From Flectobacillus roseus (lineage in GTDB: Bacteria > Bacteroidota > Bacteroidia > Cytophagales > Spirosomataceae): 64,000 nucleotides of DNA. The position numbers were made by a program, and so were the translations under genes. The DNA is taken from assembly GCF_030056665.1 (NCBI RefSeq), contig NZ_JASHIG010000034.1. The stretch is one strand, 5' to 3'. The notes beneath the pieces were generated by a model that made no database searches, was not told the origin of the DNA, and saw only the letters and a program-made list of their open reading frames with translations. Shown here one piece after another: positions 41,795 to 51,800 of this stretch; the stretch's first letter is position 1, and each line of letters begins with the position of its first letter.

Positions 41795-42367
41795 ATGAAA
41801 CCCAATATGATTGCATTTGTGAGACGCTTTGTAGATTTTTCTGATGAAGAAATCGCGGCAGCTCATAGCCTCTTTGAAGAAAAGTTTATTAAAAAGGGGG
41901 AATATTTCATCAAGTCAGGCGAATATAATACCGCTATCGGTTTTATCAATAAAGGCTTAATGCGCACTTTTTTTGTGCAAAATAATCAAGAAACTACCTT
42001 TCAACTAGCTTTAGAAAATCAGTTTGTTACTAGTATGACTTGTTATGTGCTCAATCAACCGAGCAATGATTATATTCAAGCTATAGAGGATACTGATATT
42101 TGTGTAATCTCAAAAGAGACCCTTGAAAAGTTGTGTAACCAATATCATAACTGGGATAAATTTGGGAGACTCACCTACGAGCAGGTAGCACTTGAACAAG
42201 AAATTAGATTGCGTTCGTTTATTTCGGAAACAGCGCAAGAACGTTACGAAAAGATTCTCAAATTTCAACCCGAACTAATCAATCGAGTTCCGCAGGTATA
42301 CCTATCCAACTTTTTAGGTATTACGCCCCAATCGTTGAGTCGACTTCGAAGAAATATAAGGGGGTAA
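41795..42367 (+). CDS. Crp/Fnr-type transcriptional regulator
   Basis: The 190 residues have a cyclic-nucleotide-binding-like beta-roll (about 1-115, KKGEYFIKSGEYNTAIGFIN KG) and a C-terminal helix-turn-helix (about 155-188, VYLSNFLGITPQSLSRLRRN). The cAMP-binding arginine signature is absent, so the ligand is probably different or none. A mirrored promoter box just upstream suggests autoregulation, which is inference. Divergent from the YCII gene. Confidence 0.85.
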   Translation: MKPNMIAFVRRFVDFSDEEIAAAHSLFEEKFIKKGEYFIKSGEYNTAIGFINKGLMRTFFVQNNQETTFQLALENQFVTSMTCYVLNQPSNDYIQAIEDTDICVISKETLEKLCNQYHNWDKFGRLTYEQVALEQEIRLRSFISETAQERYEKILKFQPELINRVPQVYLSNFLGITPQSLSRLRRNIRG

Positions 42368-42368
42368 A

Positions 42369-42400
42369 AAAAAGCTCGGTTTATTATAACCGAGCTTTTT
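42369..42400. terminator. Bidirectional terminator
   Basis: Stem aaaaagctcggtt/aaccgagcttttt with a 6-base loop between convergent Crp-like and protease genes. Confidence 0.85.
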
Positions 42401-42402
42401 CT

Positions 42403-44100
42403 TTATCTTTTCAATGAATGAGAAAGCGTTTCGACCAACTCACCTCTTGCCAACTTTTCTGCTTTTTCGAAGCTTCTTAATGCTTTTTGAAAAGTTTCGT
42501 CAGTAGTGCTCATCACTTGATAATATTCATTGTTTAAGCCACTATTAATCGTTTTCTTTGACCAAACATTTCTAGCGATGTAGGCTTTCACTTGAGCTTT
42601 TATGTAAGGCAGTGAACGTTGATATTCCTTTTCATTATGTTGTACCTTTGTTTGCTTTGCCAAAGCTTTAAGAGTAGTTAACATTTCATCCGAAACTACA
42701 AATTGCTTGTTAAAATCTTTAAATGACTGTTTGCTCAGTTCATTCTGATGGCTATTGGCATAGTCAAGGGCTATTTCACGAATGATATTTTTACCCCAAA
42801 GTTCTGAAATATATTTTGTGTAATAAGTTGTATCACGAGCCACAAATACATCTGGTGTAATACCGCCACCCCCATAAACAACCCTACCACCTGTAGTACG
42901 ATATTTTAGTTTCTCGTTAAATTTGATACTATCCGAATTGAATAACTCTCCACGTTTAATACGGTCGTCATAGTCTTTATCATATTCCTCTTCATGCCCC
43001 AACAAATACGGTTTTTGAATACTACGTCCGCTTGGTGTATAATATCGAGAAATCGTTAATCGTAGTTCAGAGCCATCTGATAAGCTTACTGGCATTTGAA
43101 CTAATCCTTTACCAAATGAACGACGCCCAACAATCAAGGCACGATCGTTATCTTGTAAAGCCCCAGCCACGATTTCCGATGCCGAAGCACTATTTTCATC
43201 AATAAGTACCATGACTGCCCCTTTTTCAAAAATACCATCAAATTTCGTCATGGTTTTTGAATCATATTGCGTTCCTTTACCATCGGTGTACACAATCATT
43301 TTGTCACCACCCAATAATTCATCGACTACTTTTTCAGCTCTGTCTTTGTATCCACCAGGGTTTCCACGCAAGTCTAGCATAAGACGTTTGGCGCCTTGGT
43401 TCTTTAGTGTGGTCAAAATATTGCGAAACTCTTGATAAGTAGATTCCATGAATCTATCTATCTTAATGTATGCCGTTTGACTATCGACCATGTATCCAGC
43501 ACTTACCGAAAACGTAGGAATGCGGTCACGTGTAACCGTGAAAGTATATGGAGCAGACTCTCCATGACGCAAAATTTCTACTTTTACTTCTGTACCTCTC
43601 TTTCCTCGAAGTTTATTGAAAATAACATTAGAATTGACTTTGGAGCCTACCAAAGATGCTCCATCGGCAGCCACTAGCATATCGCCGCTACGAATACCCA
43701 CCAAGTCGGCAGGACCTCCAGGCATAGCGCTCATTACATAAACTGTATCGTTGAAAAGATTGTATTCGATCCCGATGCCATCAAACCCTGATTCTAGCTG
43801 AGTACGAGCCATGGCTGCTTCTTCCGTTCCGAAATAGGCGGTATGTGGATCTAGTTTTTCTAGCATTTTTTTGATAGAAAAATCTACTAATGTGTCGGTA
43901 TTAACTGAGTCGACATAGCTCGTTTCGACAAGTGAAAGGATTTCTCTGAATTTGTTAACTCCACGAGAAATATTACTCATTTTGGATTGTCCTCCAAAAA
44001 AGTTAGCTCCAATAAGCATTCCTCCTACGACCGAAATAGCCACAATAATGGGAAGTTTAACGACAAGTGAACTATTAACTGGCTGCTTATCCTTCATCAT
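42403..44100 (-). CDS. C-terminal processing protease (S41 family)
   Basis: Periplasmic serine protease of 565 residues. An N-terminal membrane anchor (about 14-31) is followed by a PDZ domain (about 90-170, GIGIEYNLFNDTVYVMSAMP, GIRSGDMLVAADG) and the S41 core with DLRGNPGGYKDRAEKVVDEL and the catalytic Ser/Lys in NSASASEIVAGALQ and RSFGKGLVQMPV. A C-terminal region of about 170 residues follows. Such enzymes trim periplasmic or outer-membrane proteins. Divergent from ruvX. Confidence 0.93.
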   Translation of the reverse strand: MMKDKQPVNSSLVVKLPIIVAISVVGGMLIGANFFGGQSKMSNISRGVNKFREILSLVETSYVDSVNTDTLVDFSIKKMLEKLDPHTAYFGTEEAAMARTQLESGFDGIGIEYNLFNDTVYVMSAMPGGPADLVGIRSGDMLVAADGASLVGSKVNSNVIFNKLRGKRGTEVKVEILRHGESAPYTFTVTRDRIPTFSVSAGYMVDSQTAYIKIDRFMESTYQEFRNILTTLKNQGAKRLMLDLRGNPGGYKDRAEKVVDELLGGDKMIVYTDGKGTQYDSKTMTKFDGIFEKGAVMVLIDENSASASEIVAGALQDNDRALIVGRRSFGKGLVQMPVSLSDGSELRLTISRYYTPSGRSIQKPYLLGHEEEYDKDYDDRIKRGELFNSDSIKFNEKLKYRTTGGRVVYGGGGITPDVFVARDTTYYTKYISELWGKNIIREIALDYANSHQNELSKQSFKDFNKQFVVSDEMLTTLKALAKQTKVQHNEKEYQRSLPYIKAQVKAYIARNVWSKKTINSGLNNEYYQVMSTTDETFQKALRSFEKAEKLARGELVETLSHSLKR

Positions 44101-44177
44101 GCTAATTTAATTAATCTTCATACTTTCAAATCTATATAAAGTTACAAAAAACTACTACCTGACCAATCATTTTGGCG

Positions 44178-44185
44178 TAACTTTG
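44178..44185 (+). promoter_or_regulatory. Candidate -7 element for ruvX
   Basis: TAACTTTG, consensus -7 box, 20 bases before the ruvX ATG; the -33 element is not clear. Confidence 0.45.
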
Positions 44186-44205
44186 TTGAAACTAACTTAA
44201 AATCA

Positions 44206-44631
44206 ATGGGACGTGTACTTGCAGTAGATTATGGAACCAAGCGTGTCGGGCTAGCTGTGACTGACCCGCTCAAAATTATTGCATCGGCTTTGGATACAGT
44301 ACATTCAAAAGATGTTATACAATATTTGATAGATTATTCAAAGAAAGAGGAAGTAGAATGTTTTGTGGTAGGAATGCCAGTACATTTGGACGGCTCAGAC
44401 ACCAATAATACTGTACATGTAAAGACTTTTGTGAAACATTTACAAAAAGCTTTTCCAGAAACCCCCATTCATTTACATGATGAGCGTTTTACGTCGCGCA
44501 TGGCTTTACAGTCAATGATTATTGGAGGTGCTTCTAAGAAAGATAGAAGTCAGAAAGGTAACATTGATAAGGTATCTGCCACTATTATTTTACAATCTTT
44601 TATGGAGAAGATGTCGTTTGGTGGTCTATAA
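44206..44631 (+). CDS. ruvX: RuvX/YqgF, Holliday junction resolvase-like nuclease
   Basis: RNase H-fold protein of 141 residues implicated in 16S rRNA 5'-end maturation and Holliday-junction resolution. LAVDYGTKRVGLAVTDPLKI carries the first catalytic Asp, VGMPVHLDGSDT the loop, and HLHDERFTSRMA the Glu/Asp site. Standard length. Monocistronic. Confidence 0.93.
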   Translation: MGRVLAVDYGTKRVGLAVTDPLKIIASALDTVHSKDVIQYLIDYSKKEEVECFVVGMPVHLDGSDTNNTVHVKTFVKHLQKAFPETPIHLHDERFTSRMALQSMIIGGASKKDRSQKGNIDKVSATIILQSFMEKMSFGGL

Positions 44632-44682
44632 AATTTAGTAAATTGAGGTTGAGTGAATGGGTGGTACACCATACATTTCACC

Positions 44683-44702
44683 AGTAGAGAAGCAAAGCAT
44701 TG
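44683..44702. repeat. Degenerate REP-like palindrome, copy 3
   Basis: agagaagcaaagcattgcgt resembles the palindromes at 2787 and 2891 with one damaged arm. Confidence 0.35.
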
Positions 44703-44716
44703 CGTAGGGAAATGTA

Positions 44717-44770
44717 CCAAGCATAAAAAAGCGCTCGAAAAACAATTTTCGAGCGCTTTTTTATGCTTGG
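44717..44770. terminator. Long bidirectional terminator, 25-base perfect stem
   Basis: Arms 44717-44741 and 44746-44770 are perfectly complementary around the loop acaa; the core is gcgctcgaaaa flanked by A/T runs. It separates convergent ruvX and the dioxygenase gene. Confidence 0.85.
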
Positions 44771-44812
44771 AGAATAGTCCTAATTTGAACCTTAGGAAAG
44801 CCTCCTGTTTAC

Positions 44813-45628
44813 TTATTTCTGAACCACTTTTGCAAATCTGTGGTAGAAAGGAGTTTTACTATTAGAATCTTTAGGCATGTATTTACCAGTAATAATTGGC
44901 ACGTACATTACACGACGACGAGAAGCTTCACCAAAGTTTGGAGATACTTCCACGCGATGCCATAAACGACCATCGTGTACAGTCAAGTCTCCAGCATTGA
45001 TATCAAACCCAACTTCACGAGCATCTGGTGTGTGGTCGATAAACTGTTTTTTACCGAACAACAACTTCAACACACTTTGGTTTTGAGTACCAGGCAATAC
45101 TCTCAAGCCACCGTTTGACATAGGGCAATCATCCAAGTGAATACCTACGTTGAGCATAGGAAGGATTTTTTGTCCCAAGAACAAATCGCGAGGGCTGTCT
45201 GTATGCCATCCCATCTGAGAGAACTTCGAGTTTTGAGCGTTGATATAATGGTTAAATACAAGACCATCTTTTTCGTTCTCACTGATACGTCCATCGTAAG
45301 GTGCTAATAATTCAATCAACAACTGCAAACGTGGGTCTTTCACTAATTCACCCAATACCTTACTATACTTGTTAGTAAAGCACATACGCTGAATCATCTT
45401 GTCCCCATTTTCGTTCTTCCCGAACTTCAGCGGAATACCATTGATTTTTTCAACACCTTCGTCAAGCCATTGCTTTTCGATTTTTTGCAACTCGCTGATG
45501 AAAAGTTTTACTGTATCTTGATTTATGAAGTTTTTGAACTGAATAATTCCATATTTGCGGAAATATTCCTTTTGTTCATCGGTTAACTTCTCACCGAGGG
45601 TGAAGGTTTTATTCTCAAACTTTACCAT
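44813..45628 (-). CDS. Phytanoyl-CoA dioxygenase-family protein
   Basis: Fe(II)/2-oxoglutarate oxygenase of 271 residues with a double-stranded beta-helix. Metal ligands are His and Asp in MGWHTDSPRDLFLG and the distal His in HDGRLWHRVEVSPNFG, with the 2-oxoglutarate-binding arginine in ASRRRVMYVPI. The ordered KIPMLNVGIHLDDC-like strand is present. The substrate is unknown; other members hydroxylate lipids, antibiotics or amino acids. Monocistronic. Confidence 0.85.
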   Translation of the reverse strand: MVKFENKTFTLGEKLTDEQKEYFRKYGIIQFKNFINQDTVKLFISELQKIEKQWLDEGVEKINGIPLKFGKNENGDKMIQRMCFTNKYSKVLGELVKDPRLQLLIELLAPYDGRISENEKDGLVFNHYINAQNSKFSQMGWHTDSPRDLFLGQKILPMLNVGIHLDDCPMSNGGLRVLPGTQNQSVLKLLFGKKQFIDHTPDAREVGFDINAGDLTVHDGRLWHRVEVSPNFGEASRRRVMYVPIITGKYMPKDSNSKTPFYHRFAKVVQK

Positions 45629-46005
45629 TTCTAAAATTGTACAAAATAAAGTTTAACGTTTTGATCTCATGGTTAGCGTGTGTGGTTGGGCAGAACTACA
45701 AACGCAATTTTTTAAGTGGTTATTTTAGCGTAAATGTATTTGCTAAAACATTGCAAATTAAAAGAATGTAATGAAACTTTAAACGTTTTGTAATATTTTT
45801 ATTATTATAGCCAGAAAAAATTACATTAATTTAGAGAAATATCTAATTCGGCAGTAACTCCCTCTGTACTTGGTGGATTAGTAAAACAAATATAGGTTAT
45901 ATTATCAAATAAAAATATCAAAGGTATTAAGAATGGTAACTATACTGGATTATTGGATTTAAGTAATTTTTCAGGTATTACTATTCCAAATTGATAGACT
46001 TATTC
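45629..46005. other. Intergenic region, dioxygenase gene/lhgO
   Basis: 377 AT-rich bases. A TATATTTG box on the minus strand (45887-45894) matches the -7 consensus and could serve the dioxygenase gene, but its -33 is unclear. No hairpin terminator for lhgO and no ORF were seen. Confidence 0.5.
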
Positions 46006-47205
46006 TTAAAAACGTTTCAATGCCATTTCAGATACCGTTTGTCCAATCGATAACGACGAGGTTGCAGCTGGCGATGGTGCATTTAGGATATTGATCACTT
46101 TTGTATCTTCGATAATCGAGAAATCGTCGAGTAGACCTCCTTCTCTGTCACAAGCTTGGGCTCTTACTCCTGCCCCACCTTCAATCAAATCACTTTCTTG
46201 AATATCTGGAATAAGCTCTTGGAGTGCTTTGGTAAAGGCTGCTTTTGAGAAACTACGGTACATTTCACCTAAACCTGTTTCCCAATATTTCATTGCTACC
46301 TTCTGGAAGCCTGGCCAAGTAAGCGTTTCATAAAGTTCTTTCGCATTGATATCCATCTTTTTATATCCTTCACGACGGAATGCTAATACGGCATTTGGAC
46401 CAGCCTCGATACCGCCACGCATCATACGAGTAAAGTGAACGCCCAAGAAAGGAAAATTAGGATCTGGTACTGGATAAATGAGGTTTTTTACCAAATAGTG
46501 TTTTTCTGGGCGGATTTTGTAATACTCACCACGGAATGGAATAATTCGAACGTTGATGGGATTTTCTTGTGACATCTGGGCTACTTTGTCAGAATACAAA
46601 CCACCACAATTAATCACTAACTTAGTCTCATAAGTATTTCGTTCAGTCTTAACAATAGACAGTGAGTGTCCTTTTGTTATTCCTGTTACCTTCTCTCCAA
46701 AATTTAATTCTGCACCGTAACTACGAAGTTTTTCTGCGTATTTTTCGCTTACCACCTTGTAGTCAACAATACCTGTCTGAGGTACCCACATACCTTCTAC
46801 ACTCGTAACATAAGGTTCATATTCTTTTACCTCTTGTGCTGAAATTTTACGTAATCCTTCCAAGCCATTTTGTTGACCACGCACATAGAGGTTATTCAAT
46901 AATGGACGTTGTTCTTCGTTAGTTGCCACCACAACCTTTCCTGTAATTTCGAAAGGTATTTCCTCTTTTTCACAAAAATCAATCAGCATATTATAGCCAC
47001 GAATACAATTAGTAGCTTTTAGTGACCCTGGTTTATAATACAAACCTGAGTGAATTACACCCGAGTTGTTACCTGTTTGATGTTTGGCTACCTCTGTCTC
47101 TTTTTCTAATACCAAAACCTTCAAATCAGGTCGTTGTTCTTTTATTTTGAGTGCCGTTGCCAAACCAACGATTCCGCCACCAATTACTATAATATCTTGT
47201 TGCAT
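46006..47205 (-). CDS. lhgO: L-2-hydroxyglutarate oxidase
   Basis: FAD enzyme that oxidises L-2-hydroxyglutarate to 2-oxoglutarate at the membrane. From MQQDIIVIGGGIVGLATALK it has 399 residues. Family features are KHQTGNNSGVIHSGLYYKPG, LVINCGGLYSDKVAQ and the end FSIIEDTKVINILNAPSPAA. The start at 47205 is preferred because the earlier ATG at 47241 falls in the TATCTTTG box (47239-47246). Confidence 0.92.
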   Translation of the reverse strand: MQQDIIVIGGGIVGLATALKIKEQRPDLKVLVLEKETEVAKHQTGNNSGVIHSGLYYKPGSLKATNCIRGYNMLIDFCEKEEIPFEITGKVVVATNEEQRPLLNNLYVRGQQNGLEGLRKISAQEVKEYEPYVTSVEGMWVPQTGIVDYKVVSEKYAEKLRSYGAELNFGEKVTGITKGHSLSIVKTERNTYETKLVINCGGLYSDKVAQMSQENPINVRIIPFRGEYYKIRPEKHYLVKNLIYPVPDPNFPFLGVHFTRMMRGGIEAGPNAVLAFRREGYKKMDINAKELYETLTWPGFQKVAMKYWETGLGEMYRSFSKAAFTKALQELIPDIQESDLIEGGAGVRAQACDREGGLLDDFSIIEDTKVINILNAPSPAATSSLSIGQTVSEMALKRF

Positions 47206-47238
47206 TGTCAATATCTTATGATTTTTTTTAACAGACCA

Positions 47239-47246
47239 CAAAGATA
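47239..47246 (-). promoter_or_regulatory. Candidate -7 element for lhgO
   Basis: TATCTTTG on the minus strand, 33 bases before the chosen start; no clear -33. Confidence 0.4.
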
Positions 47247-47309
47247 CAAAAAGACCCGTAAGGTTTTTATTCTTACGGGCTTATATCATGTGCATTCGAG
47301 CGATATATC

Positions 47310-47759
47310 TTAAATTTTCAATTTCAATTTACTCGAACTCGATTCAATTTCTAGCTCATCGCTAGTAAGGGTCTCTATAGCATACGTAATAGGCGATCCA
47401 ACGCCTATTTGAGTACTAATAGCATTTCCATCTGAACTAAGCACCCATTCTCCCTGAAGAGAGGTATTAGCCGATGCCAGTACAAAAGTACCATCAGACT
47501 TGAAGGTATAAGTAAACTTAGCATAGTCAGAAGAAAGACCTATCCCATCTTTTACAGAATAATTTGTATAAGTGGAGCCATCGGGATTTTTGGTCACATA
47601 TAAATAAAACTTCCAAGTTTTATCTACTAATAGCTTCTTTCTTGCGTTTATTAACTGAAGCGAAGCGATTGTTTCGGCATTGGGACTGATTGCTTCGTCA
47701 CAACTTTGCGCCGATAGCATTCCTAAGAATAATGATAGTGATAAATATAGCTTTTTCAT
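47310..47759 (-). CDS. Lipocalin-like lipoprotein
   Basis: A signal peptide MKKLYLSLSLFLGMLSAQSC ends in a lipobox cysteine. The mature part of about 130 residues has the pattern KTWKFYLYVTKN, FTYTFKSDGTFVLAS and LQGEWVLSSDGNAIS, as in lipocalin-like domains of Bacteroidota lipoproteins. It is probably a distant paralogue of the lipoprotein at 15854-16318. The start is at MKK, five codons inside the open frame. Confidence 0.68.
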   Translation of the reverse strand: MKKLYLSLSLFLGMLSAQSCDEAISPNAETIASLQLINARKKLLVDKTWKFYLYVTKNPDGSTYTNYSVKDGIGLSSDYAKFTYTFKSDGTFVLASANTSLQGEWVLSSDGNAISTQIGVGSPITYAIETLTSDELEIESSSSKLKLKI

Positions 47760-47882
47760 CCTATGTTCTCTCAAAAGATTGAAATAGTTAAATTAGTTTG
47801 CAAAGAGAAAACGTAAAATAAGCATTTTGAAATATATTTTTCATTAAAATTGCTCAACTTCTATTAAACATTATTTTAAATC

Positions 47883-48707
47883 ATGAAAAACACACTCCTC
47901 AAAACCTCACTTATGGGTTTGTTCTGCCTTATTTCAACGTTCATTTTTTCGCAAGGAATGAAAGAACCTGCCAAGAAATACCAAGTTAAAATAAGAGTAT
48001 ATGACAAAGAAACCCAAGAGGAACTCACAGGTGCCTATCTTAAATTGATCAATTTAACCAAAAACAAATTAGCAGATTCAACCGTCGTGCTCGATGGATA
48101 TGCCACCTTTACGCTTGAAAGAGGTTTTGATTATGATATTGTTGGGCAACGCACGAGATATTTAACCAAAAGAGCCAATTTCAATGCGGCTTGTTATTTA
48201 CAAGACCCTCAAAAAGTATTTTGTATTGCAGGTATTGAAATTGAAAATATGTCGAGAATGGGCGGTGGAACAGACCTCATAGAAGGAGCCATCGGAATGA
48301 AGCGTATCAAATTGAACGACGTTTTCAAAGTTGAAAATATTCATTATGACTTTAACAAGGCAAATATCCGACCTGATGCTGCCAAAGAATTAGATAAGTT
48401 AATTCAATTATTAACCGATAATGCTGGTATTAGTGTTGAGCTCGGCTCGCATACCGATAGTCGTGCTGGTGCTGATTATAATGTAAGCCTTTCACAAAAA
48501 AGAGCTGAGGCCGCTGTAGATTATATTGTTAATCATGGAAAAATAGCCAAAACCCGAATTGCTGCAAAAGGATATGGTGAAAGCCAATTAATCAACAAAT
48601 GTGCTGATGGGATAAATTGTAGTGAAGTAGAACACGCAGCAAACCGTCGTACAGAGATAAAAATTACAGGATATGCCGTTAATGGTGTTCCAATTGATAT
48701 AAAGTAG
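47883..48707 (+). CDS. OmpA-family outer membrane protein
   Basis: A signal peptide (to about residue 24, FIFSQG) precedes a beta-sandwich-like domain (about 33-130, KIRVYDKETQEELTGAYLKL) and an OmpA C-terminal peptidoglycan-binding domain (about 155-265). In the latter, NIHYDFNKANIRPDAAKELD, VELGSHTDSRAGADYNVSLS and NRRTEIKI contain the Asp and Arg that bind diaminopimelate. It probably links envelope layers. Monocistronic. Confidence 0.87.
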   Translation: MKNTLLKTSLMGLFCLISTFIFSQGMKEPAKKYQVKIRVYDKETQEELTGAYLKLINLTKNKLADSTVVLDGYATFTLERGFDYDIVGQRTRYLTKRANFNAACYLQDPQKVFCIAGIEIENMSRMGGGTDLIEGAIGMKRIKLNDVFKVENIHYDFNKANIRPDAAKELDKLIQLLTDNAGISVELGSHTDSRAGADYNVSLSQKRAEAAVDYIVNHGKIAKTRIAAKGYGESQLINKCADGINCSEVEHAANRRTEIKITGYAVNGVPIDIK

Positions 48708-48758
48708 GAAGACTCTACAGGCTCAGGATTACAGAAGATGTTGAGGCATTTCAAAAAG

Positions 48759-48820
48759 AAAGCACCGTAAGTGCGACATTGTCCAACATTGTGGGATGGT
48801 TGTCACACCTACGGTGCTTT
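48759..48820 (+). terminator. Long imperfect hairpin after the OmpA-family gene
   Basis: Twenty-base arms aaagcaccgtaagtgcgaca and tgtcacacctacggtgcttt match at 18 of 20 with a 22-base loop and a short T-run. Probably a terminator, or a dispersed repeat acting as one. Confidence 0.55.
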
Positions 48821-48882
48821 TACTATATAAAACGAGTTGTGCCTAAGCATATTTAATGCTTAATACTTTCAACTCTTCAATA

Positions 48883-51800
48883 TTAAAGCGTACGCTTAAC
48901 TTCTTTCATTTCGTAACATTCGATGATATCACCTTCTTGAATATCGTTGAAGTTTTTGATTGAAAGACCACATTCGTATCCAAATTTCACTTCAGCTACA
49001 TCATCTTTGTAACGTTTCAAAGCAGAGATTTCGCCTTCGTGAACTACTACGAAGTCACGTACTACGCGGATTTTGTTATTACGTTTAACGTTACCTTCCA
49101 ATACGTAACATCCTGCAACAGTACCCACTTTCGAGATTTTGAATACATCACGAACTTCGATATTAGCCGTAACTGATTCTTCGAATGTAGGAGCCAATAA
49201 ACCTTCCATAGCATCACGAATTTCGTCGATTGCTTGGTAGATTACTGAGTAAGTACGGATTTCGATTTGTTCAGTTTCAGCTAAGCGACGAGCGTTTGTA
49301 CTTGGACGTACTTGGAATGCCACGATAACGGCATCGGCAGCAGAAGCCAACAATACGTCTGACTCGGATACTTGACCAACACCTTTGTGGATAATACGTA
49401 CTTGTACTTCTTCTGTCGAAAGCTTCAATAATGAATCTGATAACGCTTCTACTGAACCGTCCACGTCACCTTTAACAATAACGTTAAGTTCTTTAAATGT
49501 TCCGATTGCTTTACGACGGCCAATTTCTTCGAGTGTAATGTGCTTACGAGTACGCAACGATTGTTCACGGATAATTTGCTCACGTTTGTTCGCAATTTCA
49601 CGAGCATCGCGCTCATTTTCCATTACATTCAACTTATCACCAGCAGCTGGGGCACCACTCAAGCCTAGTACTTGTACTGGAGTAGCTGGACCAGCCTCTT
49701 TCAATTTTTTACCACGATAGTCGAACATTGCTTTTACACGACCGTAGTGTGCACCAGCCAACATCATATCACCAACACGAAGCGTACCTGCTTGAACCAA
49801 GATATTGGCTACATAACCACGACCTTTGTCCAATGAAGCTTCGACAACCGTACCAACGGCACGTTTGTTTGGATTCGCTTTTAATTCTAGTAATTCAGCT
49901 TCTAATAATACTTTTTCAAGTAATTCGTTGACACCCATACCTGATTTAGAAGAGATTTCTTGAGATTGGTATTTACCACCCCATTCTTCCACCAAGATAT
50001 TACGGGCAGCTAATTGCTCACGAACTCTATCTGTATTGGCACCAGGCTTATCTACTTTAGAGAATGCAAATACAATTGGTACACCTGCTACCATTGCGTG
50101 GTTGATAGCCTCTTCCGTTTGAGGCATTACAGCATCATCGGCAGCAATCACAATAATGGCAACGTCAGTAACTTTAGCACCACGAGCACGCATCGCTGTA
50201 AAGGCTTCGTGACCAGGAGTATCTAAGAAAGTAATACGACGACCATCTTCTTGTTTTACAGAGTAAGCACCAATGTGCTGAGTAATACCACCTGCTTCAC
50301 CAGCGGCAACTTTAGCACGACGGATGTAGTCGAGCAAGGAAGTTTTACCGTGGTCAACGTGACCCATAATCGTTACGATTGGCGCACGCATTTCTAAAGT
50401 TTCAGGAGCATCTGCTTCTTCTTGAAGGGCCGCTTCAACTTCTTCCTCAGCTGATACAAATTGTACTTCAAAGTCAAACTCCTCAGCAATAATGGCAATA
50501 ATATCTGCTTCGAGACGCTGGTTGATTGAAACGAACATTCCCAAACTCATACAAGTAGAGATAACTTCGTTTACAGAAACATCCATCAAAGATGCTAACT
50601 CGCTAGCAGAAATAAATTCAGTAACTTTAAGGATTTTTGCTTCTTCCTCTTCACGCATTTGGCGTTTTTCTTCACGCTCGGCACGAACTTTACGTTTTTC
50701 GCGACGTTCTTTTGCACCAAAGTTTGCTTTTGAGGTTTGTCCTTGAAGACGAGCCATAGTCGCTTTGATTTGTTCCTGAATTTGTTTGTCAGAAACTTCC
50801 TCTTTTTCGTCCTTCTTAGGCTTCTTCTTGTTGTTATTATTGTTACTGTTGTTGTTATTATTATTGTTATTGTGGTTATGGTTATTGTTACCACCTCCAG
50901 AATTTGGTCCTTGAGGTTTTTTATTACCATCCCCAGGCTTACTTGGTTCGTCTTTCTTAGGACGCGGAGCACCCTTTTCGTTACGGATTTCTGCTTCAGT
51001 AACCTTTTCAGCAGGCTTAATACGTTTACGTTTCTTCTTATTTTTGTTATTAGAAGAACGAGGCTGTTCTACTGGTAATTCAATTTTACCTAATACAGTT
51101 AAGCCTTTTAAGGTTTCTCCTTTAGCTTCAATTAGCTCGATATTTCTATCTGTAGGAACCTCATCATAACGCTTTGGCTGTGGCTTAGGCTGTTGTGGCT
51201 GTTGCACAGGATTTTGCAGTTTGTTTTGATTTGACTGATTATTGTTAGGCTTTTGGCCTTGTTGATTCTGTTGGTTGTTGCGTTGTTGATTCGCTTGCTG
51301 GTTGTGCTGTTGCGGGCGATTGCCTTGTTGCACTTGAGCTTGAGGTTGTGCCTTTACTTCAGCAGCAGTAGGCGTTTCGGTTTTAGCTACAGGTTGAGAC
51401 TGTGGCTCTGGCTGTTTTTTCTCTTCTACCACTGGAGCAGGTTCAGCTTTAACTATTGGGTTTTCTTCAGCAATTACTTTTTTACTTTCAACAACTACCT
51501 CCTCTTTAGGAGTATTCTCATTCTGTGTCGGCGCTACTACTACTGGTAATTCAGCTTTTGGTTCAGTGGTAGTCGGGGTTGGCGCTACTGGAGCTGGCGT
51601 TTCTGTAGGAGCTGCTATTGGTTGTGGAACCTCAGGCGCTTTGGTTTCAACTACAGGCGTTTCAACAATAACACTTTCAACTTTAGGTTCTGGTTTTGGT
51701 TCAACAGGAGGAGTTACTGGCTTTGGAGGCACAGGATTTCCTTTTCCGTCTAACTCAATTTTTCCTAATACTTTGAAAGTTACCTCTGCACGAGCTGAGA

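Noticed and set aside
50820..50880. Trinucleotide-like run (ttattattg) in infB, considered as a tandem repeat or phase-variable tract
   Set aside because: It encodes the Asn-rich linker of IF-2 with mixed codons; a length change by triplets would only alter a disordered linker.
51253..51549. 98-codon frame antisense to the low-complexity region of infB
   Set aside because: Its leucine/phenylalanine-rich product is the mirror of Gln/Asn/Lys-rich IF-2 sequence; a shadow.
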